This document shows, one piece after another, positions 30,568-38,221 of a DNA stretch of 64,000 nt. The stretch spans positions 310,001 to 374,000 of the forward strand of contig NZ_JAVALZ010000002.1 in the NCBI RefSeq assembly GCF_030730865.1. Direction: 5' to 3'. The notes below the pieces were generated by a model, which did not search any database, was not told the DNA's origin, and worked only from the letters and a program-made list of their open reading frames with translations. The position numbers and the translations under genes are program-made. The stretch is from Uliginosibacterium sp. 31-16 (GTDB taxonomy: Bacteria > Pseudomonadota > Gammaproteobacteria > Burkholderiales > Rhodocyclaceae). Position 1 is the stretch's first letter; the number at the start of each line of letters is the position of its first letter.

Positions 30568-31775
30568 GCGGCCTCCTGGGCGGCGTTATCACGGGCAGCC
30601 TTGCGGGCGAAGAAACGTTTCTCCCAGGCCAGCACGGCGAGCATGGCTGCGGCAAGCAGCAGGTAGGTGACGATCAGGCCGCCTTGCGGACCGAATACTT
30701 CGAGCAGATTGGTCTTCGGATAGCTGGTGGCGAGTGCCGGGGCAATGTCGTCCCACACAGCCGCCAGCACGGTGGCGCCGATGATGTTGCCGAAGCCCAC
30801 CCACCAGTAATGCACCTGCCCTTCCACGGCACGGTACATCCAGCCGGTTTCACAGCCCCCGGCCAGCACGATGCCGAAACCGAAGAGCAGCCCGCCGATG
30901 GCGGCATTCGGCCCCATCCACATGATCTTGGCCGGCACGCCCAGTTGCACATAGCTGTACACGCCGATGGTGCTCACCGCCATGCCGATGATGATGGCCT
31001 TGGCCATCTGGGTGCGGCCGGTCAGCCACAGATCGCGGAAGGCCGAGGTGAAACACACCTGCGCACGCTCGATGATCAGACCGAAAGCCAGGCCGAACAG
31101 CGCCGCCAGGCCGAGTTTGGGTGCGTTGAAAGTCTGGGCCAGCGCCCATAGCGCGAAGGCCACGAAAACCCACATGCCATAACGGAAGCGCCGCGCGGCG
31201 TGATCCGGATACTGGGTCAGCGGCTGCGCGGCGGACACTTTCTGCAGCTTCACCGGAATGCGGAACACCGGCAGCATGGTGAAGCGTGCGCCGAACCAGG
31301 AACCTGCCGCCGTGGCCAGCGCGAAGAACCAGGCGTGCAGCGAGAACTGTGGAATGCCGGTGAAGAAAGCCGCGAGATTGCAGCCCATCGCCAGACGCGC
31401 ACCGAAACCCGCAATCATCCCGCCCGCCACCGCCTGCACGATGCGGATGCGGTGCTGCGGCAGGCGCAGCTTGACGTTGTTGGCCCACAGCGCGGCGGAG
31501 AGGCAACCCGCGAACATGCCGAGGATCATCATGCCGTCGATCCGATCCAGCGGCGTGCCAGCCAGCCCGATCGTCTTGAAGTAGCCCCAGTTCTCCGGAT
31601 GCAAGCCGGCGAACTGCAGCAGATGACCACCCCAGCGGGTGAATTCGCCGGTCACCGCCCAGAAGGTGCCGGTGATGCCGAAGTAATACGCCGAGAGCAC
31701 CCCGGCGGCCAGCACCGCCGGCAGCGGCGCCCAGAAGCGCACCAGATAGTTCTGTTTGAATTCTTGCCAGGTCAT
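30564..31775 (-). CDS. yedE: YeeE/YedE-family sulfur or selenium transporter
   Basis: A 403-residue inner-membrane protein with many helices and the duplicated YeeE/YedE motifs: G-A-R-L-A-M-G-C-N-L-A-A-F-F and G-I-V-L-A-G-G-C-E-T-G-W-M-Y-R, each with a conserved Cys. YeeE imports thiosulfate through such cysteines; YedE has been linked to selenium metabolism. Coupling to yedF and the selD/selU pair elsewhere in the window suit a selenium role, but that is inference. Confidence 0.8.
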   Translation of the reverse strand: MTWQEFKQNYLVRFWAPLPAVLAAGVLSAYYFGITGTFWAVTGEFTRWGGHLLQFAGLHPENWGYFKTIGLAGTPLDRIDGMMILGMFAGCLSAALWANNVKLRLPQHRIRIVQAVAGGMIAGFGARLAMGCNLAAFFTGIPQFSLHAWFFALATAAGSWFGARFTMLPVFRIPVKLQKVSAAQPLTQYPDHAARRFRYGMWVFVAFALWALAQTFNAPKLGLAALFGLAFGLIIERAQVCFTSAFRDLWLTGRTQMAKAIIIGMAVSTIGVYSYVQLGVPAKIMWMGPNAAIGGLLFGFGIVLAGGCETGWMYRAVEGQVHYWWVGFGNIIGATVLAAVWDDIAPALATSYPKTNLLEVFGPQGGLIVTYLLLAAAMLAVLAWEKRFFARKAARDNAAQEAA

Positions 31776-31851
31776 GCGAGGTAGTCCTTGAATGCGTGTT
31801 CTACGTTTTCATGCGCCCCACATCCGTTCGTGCCGAGTGGCGCGAAGCTCT

Positions 31852-31895
31852 GTATCGAGGCAAAAGCCCGATCCTTGCCGCCCCACCCTCGATAC
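31852..31895. repeat. GTATCGAG-bounded dispersed repeat, copy 1
   Basis: Begins GTATCGAGG and ends CCTCGATAC, with CTTGCCGCCC inside, followed by ACACCGC. A second copy is at 37508-37552 with the same ends and internal CTTGCCGCCC. Confidence 0.6.
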
Positions 31896-31971
31896 ACCGC
31901 GCTGCGCGCGGCACTCGGGTCGAACGGTTTCAAAAATCCGGAAAGACTTCGCGGCCATTGGCCGCTCCAAC

Positions 31972-32004
31972 AAAAAACCCGAAGACTTGCGTCTCCGGGT
32001 TTTT
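31972..32004. terminator. bidirectional terminator downstream of kdgK
   Basis: AAAAAACCCG and CGGGTTTTT flank a partly paired AGAC/GTCT core with a TTGC loop, giving a stem with A and T tracts on both sides. It lies about 140 bp beyond the kdgK stop. Confidence 0.75.
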
Positions 32005-32143
32005 GCTTTTCAAGCAAACCGTCAGATTTGCGCAGAAGGCGTAGCGAGCGGGTGGAGGTCGAAACGAGGAGCGGATACGTACGGATAGTACGTTGAGCAC
32101 CGGAGTTTCGAGATCCGCCCGCGCAGTAGCCTTATGCGTAAAT

Positions 32144-33244
32144 TTAGCGAATGACGCGAGCGCCCTTGCCCTTCATGGCTGCTTCAACTTCTTCCACGCG
32201 AACCATGGAGGTGTCGCCCGGGGTGGACATGGCCAGTGCGCCGTGGGCTGCGCCGTATTCGACGGCAGCTTGCGGGCCCTTGCCTTCAAGGAAGCCATAG
32301 GCCAGACCGGAAGCGAAACCGTCACCACCGCCGACGCGGTCGTAGATTTCCAGGTTTTCGCGCTTCATGGACTGATACAGCTCGCCTTGGTAGTAGCACA
32401 GTGCGGACCAGTCGTTCAGGGTGGCCGTGGTGGCCTTGCGCAGCGTGGTGGCAGCGACCTTGAAGTTCGGGAATTCAGCGACGGCAGCTTGAATCATCTT
32501 CTTGAAGCTGTCGGTTTCGATGTTGGTCAGGTGCTCGTCGGCTCCTTCCACTTCGAAGCCCAGGCAGGCGGTGAAGTCTTCTTCGTTGCCGATCATCACA
32601 TCGCAGTACTTGGCGATGTTGCGGTTGATCTTCTGTGCGCCTTCCTTGCCACCCTGGCTCTTCCACAAGGAAGCGCGGTAGTTCAGGTCATAGGCCACAA
32701 CGGTGCCGTACTTCTTGGCAACTTCAACGGCTTCGATCACGGCTTCAGCGGTGTTCGAGGCCAGTGCGGCGAAGATGCCACCGGTCTGGAACCAACGCAC
32801 ACCTTCTTCGCCGAACAGCTTTTCCCAGTTCACTTCACCCGGGCGGATTTGCGAGGCAGCCGAGTGGCCACGGTCGGAACAGCCCAGTGCCGGACGGATG
32901 CCGAAGCCTTTTTCCGTGAAGTTCAGGCCGACGCGGGTGTTCTTGCCCAGACCGTCGAAATCGCGCCAGATGACGTGGGACATGTCCACGCCGCCTTGCA
33001 TGATGAAGTCTTCAACCAGCCAGCCCAGATCGTTCTTCGGCAGAGCCGTGACGACAGCAGCGCGCTTGCCCCAGCACTTGCGCATGGCGCGAGCGACGTT
33101 GTACTCGCCGCCGCCTTCCCACACCTGGAAGGAACGGGAATTGCGCACGCGACCGAAGCCCGGGTCGAAACGCAGCATGACTTCACCGAAGGACACGCAG
33201 TCCCACTTGGTTTCAGCAACGGATTTGATGATCAGTTCAGACAT
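32144..33244 (-). CDS. kdgK: 2-keto-3-deoxygluconate kinase
   Basis: A 366-residue PfkB-family sugar kinase. The C-terminal signature D-R-V-G-G-G-D-G-F-A-S-G-L contains the catalytic Asp, and the N-terminal region has L-R-F-D-P-G-F-G-R-V and W-E-G-G-G-E-Y-N-V-A. It phosphorylates KDG to KDPG. Specificity is inferred from the KDPG aldolase gene 91 bp upstream on the same strand and from pectin-degradation genes in the window. Confidence 0.85.
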   Translation of the reverse strand: MSELIIKSVAETKWDCVSFGEVMLRFDPGFGRVRNSRSFQVWEGGGEYNVARAMRKCWGKRAAVVTALPKNDLGWLVEDFIMQGGVDMSHVIWRDFDGLGKNTRVGLNFTEKGFGIRPALGCSDRGHSAASQIRPGEVNWEKLFGEEGVRWFQTGGIFAALASNTAEAVIEAVEVAKKYGTVVAYDLNYRASLWKSQGGKEGAQKINRNIAKYCDVMIGNEEDFTACLGFEVEGADEHLTNIETDSFKKMIQAAVAEFPNFKVAATTLRKATTATLNDWSALCYYQGELYQSMKRENLEIYDRVGGGDGFASGLAYGFLEGKGPQAAVEYGAAHGALAMSTPGDTSMVRVEEVEAAMKGKGARVIR

Positions 33245-33335
33245 TTTCTAATCCTGTGGATGTGGATGGAGTCGATTTTCTTGAACTGCGGGCCGCACAG
33301 CTTGCGCTGAGCGGCCCGACAGGATTCAAAACAGA

Positions 33336-34022
33336 TTACTTCGCAGCCAGTTCGGCCTTGATGGTCTTGACCAGCTGAACGGTCTTGCGAACATTTTCTT
33401 CGATGCCCTTGTAATCCTTGGCGTCGAGCAGCTTCTTGGTGATCAGGTTGCTACCGATACCGCAAGCCACGATGCCGGCGCCGTACCACTTGCGCAGGGA
33501 CTCTTCGGTCGGCTCGACACCGCCGGTGGGCATGATGCGCGTCCAGGGCATCGGGCCCATGACGCTCTTGACGAACTCGGGGCCGCCAACGGAGGAACCC
33601 GGGAACACCTTGACGATTTCGCAGCCCAGCTCTTGTGCGTCACCGATTTCGGTAGCGGAGCCACAGCCAGGGCTGTAGGGGATGCCGCGACGGTTACAAA
33701 CCTTGGCCACATCAGCGTTCAGCAGCGGGCCGACGATGAACTTGGCGCCGTTGGCGATATAGATGCCGGCGGTCGGAGCTTCAACGATGGAGCCCACGCC
33801 CATGATCACGGACGGGTCAGCCTTGGCGAAGTATTTGGTGACTTCGAAGAACACGTGCGAAGCGAAATCGCCGCGGTTGGTGAACTCGATGCACTTGGCG
33901 CCGCCGTTGGCACAAGCCTGGATCACGCTCTTGCAAACTTCGACGTCCGGATCGTAGAACACCGGAATCACGGCCTGGTCCATCATCGCAGCCAGTACGG
34001 CCATACGGTCTTTTGCAGCCAT
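33336..34022 (-). CDS. kdgA: 2-keto-3-deoxy-6-phosphogluconate aldolase
   Basis: A 228-residue KDPG aldolase-type TIM barrel that cleaves KDPG to pyruvate and glyceraldehyde 3-phosphate. The Schiff-base Lys is the one in C-E-I-V-K-V-F-P-G; the phosphate site follows in P-T-G-G-V. Start ATG 34022 has AGGAG 8 nt upstream; in-frame codons beyond it are discarded. It is the first gene of the kdgA-kdgK operon. Confidence 0.9.
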   Translation of the reverse strand: MAAKDRMAVLAAMMDQAVIPVFYDPDVEVCKSVIQACANGGAKCIEFTNRGDFASHVFFEVTKYFAKADPSVIMGVGSIVEAPTAGIYIANGAKFIVGPLLNADVAKVCNRRGIPYSPGCGSATEIGDAQELGCEIVKVFPGSSVGGPEFVKSVMGPMPWTRIMPTGGVEPTEESLRKWYGAGIVACGIGSNLITKKLLDAKDYKGIEENVRKTVQLVKTIKAELAAK

Positions 34023-34260
34023 TGCAAATCTCCTGATAAGTATTGAATTGCGCCGCAGGGGGTGCGACACGAGGTCCAGCAAGCCCGTGATTTTCCCGCA
34101 ATAGCGGCCAACTATCAAGGCAAAGCCTCAGATTCGCCAGCGAAACCGCAGAAAAACGCACGACCAAAAGCCGCAAGATGATGTCACGCAAGGCGTTCCA
34201 GACGCTTGATCCCTGTCAGGGCTTCTGCCGCATCGCCGCCGACATGGGACAATGCCCGCC

Positions 34261-34614
34261 ATGAGCACATCCAGCCCCTCAGACGACGCTTTCATCGACC
34301 CTCAGGTCACCTGCAGCACCTGCCGCGCCTGTTGCTGTCAGCTCGAAGTCATCCTGATGGGTGACGACAGCGTGCCACGCCACCTGACGCTGGAAGACGA
34401 ATGGGGCGGTGAAGTCATGCGGCGGCTCGAAGACGGCTGGTGTGTCGCGCTCGACCGCGACACCCTGCTGTGCACCATTTACGAACGTCGCCCGGGCGTG
34501 TGCCGCGAATACGACATGGGCGGGCTCGCCTGCCGCGAGGAGCGCGCCCATCTGGATGCACCTCCAGCAGTGATCCCGCTCGTTCCGCTTGCCAGCATTG
34601 CGCTCAAACCATGA
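34261..34614 (+). CDS. YkgJ-family cysteine cluster protein
   Basis: A 117-residue protein with eight or nine cysteines, including C-S-T-C-R-A-C-C-C near the N-terminus and C-T-I-Y-E-R-R-P-G-V-C-R-E-Y. This is the zinc- or iron-chelating cluster family (YkgJ/YeiW). Function unknown. ATG 34252 is an alternative start. Confidence 0.8.
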   Translation: MSTSSPSDDAFIDPQVTCSTCRACCCQLEVILMGDDSVPRHLTLEDEWGGEVMRRLEDGWCVALDRDTLLCTIYERRPGVCREYDMGGLACREERAHLDAPPAVIPLVPLASIALKP

Positions 34615-34636
34615 TCCATCACCTGAGCCCGCCAAC

Positions 34637-35203
34637 ATGAAAATCCGCCTGATCCTCAGCGCCCTGATCTTCGGCACCCTGAACCTCTGCTCGTTCAGCA
34701 CTTTTGCCAGTGCCCCGACAACAGAAGAGCCCCTGATCCCCATCGCCACGCTGGACGTGCCGCGCTACCTGGGCACCTGGTACGAGATCGCCAAATTCCC
34801 GAACTGGTTCCAGCGCAAGTGCGCCAGCGATACCCGCGCGGATTACAGCCTCAAGCCTGACGGCACGCTGCAGGTGCTCAACCGCTGCAGGCAGATCGAT
34901 GGCGAAATCACCGAAGCCCTGGGCGCCGCCCGCCAGATCGGTGACGCCAGCTCGCCGAAACTCAAGGTCCGCTTCGCGCCGGCTTGGCTGTCGTTCATTC
35001 CCGCCGTGTGGGGTAACTACTGGGTCATCGATCTGGATGCAGACTACCAGCTCGCCGCCGTGAGCGAACCCGGTCGCGAATACCTGTGGATTCTCTCGCG
35101 CAGCCCGCAGCCCGCCCCGCAAGCCTATGCCGCCCTGCTCGAACGCCTGAAGAACAAAGGTTTCGACATCCGCAAGCTGGAAATTACCCCGCACACGCCC
35201 TGA
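34637..35203 (+). CDS. blc: Blc-type lipocalin
   Basis: A 188-residue outer-membrane or periplasmic lipocalin that binds fatty acids or lysophospholipids. A signal peptide (about residues 1-26) contains a Cys at L-N-L-C, a poor lipobox. The lipocalin signature is Y-L-G-T-W-Y-E-I-A-K-F-P, followed by G-N-Y-W-V-I-D-L-D and L-S-R-S-P near the end. It follows the YkgJ gene by 22 nt. Confidence 0.88.
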   Translation: MKIRLILSALIFGTLNLCSFSTFASAPTTEEPLIPIATLDVPRYLGTWYEIAKFPNWFQRKCASDTRADYSLKPDGTLQVLNRCRQIDGEITEALGAARQIGDASSPKLKVRFAPAWLSFIPAVWGNYWVIDLDADYQLAAVSEPGREYLWILSRSPQPAPQAYAALLERLKNKGFDIRKLEITPHTP

Positions 35204-35606
35204 TACCCTCCTGAAGAGCAGCGCACGGCGGGTAATGCGGTTTAGTTAAACGCCAACGCACCCTCCACTTGGCGTCATCCCGGCGCAGGCCGGGATCCAG
35301 AGTCGGCCTGCCGCGCCTGAATGCGGCCTTCAAGCGCAAAAGACCAGGGGCCGCAAAACGGCGCCACGGCATCGATATGGAGTCCGCCGTCCCTCGCATC
35401 CTTCTGGATCCCGGCCTGCGCCGGGATGACGACATCAATGGATGCATGTACTCGCCAATCTATGTCCGGGGCTTGCAAAACAGGATGAAAAAGACCGAAC
35501 CAAACGGAATCAGCGCACAGCGGGACTCTCCAGGCAGGTAGCCTGCAGAACAAGGCGGGATGCGGCTGCGCAGACCGCCTACCCGGCAAGCCCCGCCCCC
35601 TGCGCC
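35204..35606. other. repeat-bearing gap between blc and the WG-repeat gene
   Basis: No gene is supported in these 403 bp. A degenerate CCTGAAGAGC element lies at 35212, a perfect 28-bp inverted pair at 35273-35431, and a GC-rich remainder has only short frames. Confidence 0.6.
35273..35431. repeat. perfect 28-bp inverted repeat pair
   Basis: Arms at 35273-35300 and 35404-35431 are exact reverse complements, 103 bp apart. Each arm is itself a palindrome built on CCCGGCGCAGGCCGGG and bounded by GTCATC and GGATCCAG. It resembles the GTCATCCCGGCG class of dispersed intergenic palindromes known in many proteobacteria. Confidence 0.85.
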
Positions 35607-36197
35607 TCAGCGGGCAGCCGGCAGCTGGAACGGATTCCCGGACGATGCGGCGCCGGGCGACGAGGCCTTGAGCGCCTTGAGCGGCTCGACTGCCCGCCCA
35701 TGCCGATCGATCACACCCCACTCACCGCCCACCATGCTCCGGTGTCCGTCACCATCCGGCGCACTCTCCACGCAGCCCCGGCACACCTCCGCACGGCCCT
35801 TGTAGAAAGGCGCCCCCCAGTCGTAACGCGGCGCAATCACCTGGCGGAAACTCCGGTCATACCAGGCAATGCCGCCCGACTGCAGCGAGCGCGTCAGCCC
35901 CTCCTCGAAGTAATCCGGCCCGTTATCGAAAGTCACCACCGGCAACAGGCGACCATCACGCTTCACGTAATACCACTGCCCCGCTATCACCAGCGCCCCC
36001 AGCCCGTCGCGGCCAAAGCGCGTCCGCCGCATGAAAGCCGGCGCCAGCCGCAAACGCTCACCCTCGCGCCAGGCGCAGCGCTCAAGCCCCGTCAGCCCCT
36101 CGGCCTTGTCCTCATGCCAGCAGCCCAGCCAGTCGCGCGCCAGCACGGGACTGGTGAAGAGCAGGCAGAGGAGGATGGGGAGGAGTTTTTTCAGCAT
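35607..36197 (-). CDS. exported WG-repeat protein
   Basis: A 196-residue protein with a signal peptide (about residues 1-21, ending V-L-A-R). Later segments fit WG beta-propeller-like repeats: V-I-A-P-R-Y-D-W-G and G-E-W-G-V-I-D-R-H-G-R. Four to six cysteines could form disulfides. Role unknown. ATG 36197 is used because the upstream frame lacks signal-peptide character. Confidence 0.65.
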   Translation of the reverse strand: MLKKLLPILLCLLFTSPVLARDWLGCWHEDKAEGLTGLERCAWREGERLRLAPAFMRRTRFGRDGLGALVIAGQWYYVKRDGRLLPVVTFDNGPDYFEEGLTRSLQSGGIAWYDRSFRQVIAPRYDWGAPFYKGRAEVCRGCVESAPDGDGHRSMVGGEWGVIDRHGRAVEPLKALKASSPGAASSGNPFQLPAAR

Positions 36198-36324
36198 TGT
36201 TGGTTTGATGAGCAGCGGTTTTCGACCATGCCTGACCGTCAAGTCATTGGAAGTAGCAGCCCAGCGCCTACGATCAAGGGCGACGAAGCCACAGCGCGGG
36301 TTTGGTATCCAACTAGAGGCATTG

Positions 36325-37215
36325 TCAGGTGAGTCCTTGATGCAGCACGGACTCAAGATCTGAATATCCGCAGACATGAATTTGTCTCTGCGGAACACCA
36401 CACTCGACCAGCGTCTGAACGTAATGAGACTTCTCCTTTTCGGTGAAGCAGCAGACTTTCCACTGAGCAGCCGGAGCCCGCTGAACCACCTTTTTGAAGT
36501 ACGGCAGATCAATTTTATTAAGCGAATGGCCAACTACAACAATTTCGCTCGTGTCCCCAAGAGAGTCGAAGAAGCTTGTGTGTGTTTTCAATACCTTTTC
36601 CACGGGCTTTTGCAACGCATAGAAGGGGTATTTGGCCGAGCCCTCGGCATCCGAGAATATCGTCCGGTTGCTATCACCATTTCCGTCCAGTTCAGGCTCT
36701 TCTTCCATGGAGTCTCCATGACCAAAGATCAGCTCATCAAACGCTTCTGCCTTCCCGTGAATATGCAGCACCTGCTCATCCGCTATGCCGTATACGGATT
36801 CGAGCGTCGACGTGTAGTTAAAAGTCAGGAATTTCGCGTTCTCTACTAGAACCAATTTCCTTTCAACCATAGAAATGTCGATCTCAGTCACCCATGCTTG
36901 AAAGCAATCCCTAATCTCACTGACATGTTGATCCGCCTGTTCAACAAGATCATCTTCTAATGAGTAAACGGAACTACACCTGAAGCTCTCGGCTTCAACA
37001 TCTATGTAGTTATGGGCGTTGTAAAACGCCCTCCAATTGAAGCGACCGAGAGAGTTCTCAAAATCGCACCATGGTCCGGCATTCGCGAGATCGACCGAAT
37101 AAAAATTTGCAACTTCACTCAAGGTTTCTTCTGCGAATTCATTGAACTGGCAGTATCTGGTGGGCAATCCGTGCCAAAGGTCAAAACCATTTCCAACTAT
37201 GTAAAGCGTCGTCAT
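36325..37215 (-). CDS. AbiH-family abortive infection protein
   Basis: A 296-residue protein matching the bacteriophage AbiH family: N-terminal L-Y-I-V-G-N-G-F-D-L-W-H-G-L-P-T-R-Y, central F-N-Y-T-S-T-L-E-S-V-Y, H-I-H-G, and C-terminal G-H-S-L-N-K-I-D-L-P-Y-F. AbiH of Lactococcus aborts phage infection by an unknown mechanism. The gene is visibly more AT-rich than its neighbours and lies between repeat-rich gaps, which suggests acquisition. It stands alone, so it is probably a single-gene system. Confidence 0.8.
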   Translation of the reverse strand: MTTLYIVGNGFDLWHGLPTRYCQFNEFAEETLSEVANFYSVDLANAGPWCDFENSLGRFNWRAFYNAHNYIDVEAESFRCSSVYSLEDDLVEQADQHVSEIRDCFQAWVTEIDISMVERKLVLVENAKFLTFNYTSTLESVYGIADEQVLHIHGKAEAFDELIFGHGDSMEEEPELDGNGDSNRTIFSDAEGSAKYPFYALQKPVEKVLKTHTSFFDSLGDTSEIVVVGHSLNKIDLPYFKKVVQRAPAAQWKVCCFTEKEKSHYVQTLVECGVPQRQIHVCGYSDLESVLHQGLT

Positions 37216-37507
37216 CTAGCCACCCCGCCGTACCGCAAAGCACCCTGCCAAAAGCAAACAACTAAACGAACCCGGATATTCCGCCCGCATTCATCCGGCG
37301 TCAATGCACATGACGGAATCCGCCGCAAGTTCCGGAGCTTGTTTGGTCCTTCCCGCGACCTCGCGTGGAAGCACGTTTGTGACGCTATGCGCGGATACAG
37401 ACGCCCGAAAGCGGCGTCCTACGCGGAGCATGGGTGCGATCAGGAACGAAGCTGTGGATTTGACGCAAACGCGTACCCATTCGGGGCGAGTAGCCGGTGA
37501 TGCCGGG

Positions 37508-37552
37508 GTATCGAGACCGGGGCACGCGGACTTGCCGCCCTGCCCTCGATAC
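37508..37552. repeat. GTATCGAG-bounded dispersed repeat, copy 2
   Basis: Begins GTATCGAG and ends CCTCGATAC followed by ACACCGC; shares CTTGCCGCCC with copy 1 at 31852-31895. Confidence 0.6.
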
Positions 37553-37610
37553 ACCGCAGCAGCGCTGCGGCACCTTGTGGAAACACGGCGGTCTTTCCAC
37601 GTCTTCGATT

Positions 37611-37633
37611 ATTCCCACGCTCTGCGTGGGAAT
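37611..37633. repeat. ATTCCCACGC palindrome
   Basis: ATTCCCACGC (37611-37620) and GCGTGGGAAT (37624-37633) form a perfect 10-bp stem with a TCT loop. A related GAGCGTGGGAACG half occurs at about 37724-37736. Confidence 0.7.
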
Positions 37634-37748
37634 GCCGTATTGGACGCTCCTGCGTCCGGTTTTTTCGGGTGCAGCGAACGGTGAAAATCTGGCGCAGAGC
37701 GCCGAAAGCGGCGCACCCACGCGGAGCGTGGGAACGCCCCAAATCAGG

Positions 37749-38180
37749 CTAACGCAAACCAGTGGGAAATGGCCCAAGAAACGAGTTCAGATCAAGTGCC
37801 CAGACAGAACGCCTTAAGACAAAAGCAATCGGGCGTATCTGTCCATGCCAGAGAATGGAGTAAATAACCCGATCCCTGTCATGAGGCATCAGAGAGCGCG
37901 AAATATTCTCGGCCTCGTCCTCTGAGATCAGCCTGGCTTCACGGATAGCCCTGCCGGCCGCCACCCACCACTCGTCGGCCTGAGATTCATAAAACCGAAA
38001 GCCGCTCAATGGATCGCTGATCAGGGCATGCACAGCCTCTTTGTCTTTGGCGGCGAAAGCATCCGCTAACCGAAGCCTGGCATCCAATACAGCAGGATCT
38101 TCATTCGCCCCCCAGGCGAACGGCGTTATCGCAATCAGCGCAATGACAATCAACGACTTTAGACCGCAGATGAATGCCAT
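37749..38180 (-). CDS. small exported hypothetical protein
   Basis: A 143-residue protein with a signal peptide (about residues 1-24, ending F-A-W-G-A-N). The mature part has A-L-I-S-D-P-L-S-G-F-R-F-Y and W-H-G-Q-I-R-P-I and no family that I recognise. ATG at 38180 gives the signal peptide. It lies 41 bp downstream of the parC stop. Confidence 0.55.
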   Translation of the reverse strand: MAFICGLKSLIVIALIAITPFAWGANEDPAVLDARLRLADAFAAKDKEAVHALISDPLSGFRFYESQADEWWVAAGRAIREARLISEDEAENISRSLMPHDRDRVIYSILWHGQIRPIAFVLRRSVWALDLNSFLGPFPTGLR

Positions 38181-38221
38181 GGAATTAAATCTTCTGTCAT
38201 TGAAAATGGCACACAGATTAC

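Larger units (their letters stand above)
31776..32143. other. repeat-bearing gap between kdgK and yedE
   Basis: No gene is visible in these 368 bp. They hold a GTATCGAG...CTCGATAC element (31852-31895), a small palindrome GCGGCCATTGGCCGC near 31951, a bidirectional terminator (31972-32004) and a conserved-looking stretch at 32040-32140. The short frames here are overlapping and show no family features. Confidence 0.6.
37216..37748. other. repeat-rich gap upstream of the AbiH gene
   Basis: No gene is supported in 533 bp. The stretch holds a copy of the GTATCGAG element, a perfect ATTCCCACGC hairpin, and two direct copies of a CGAAAGCGGCG...ACGCGGAGC segment (about 37400-37430 and 37701-37731). 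Frames on both strands are short and repetitive. Confidence 0.6.
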
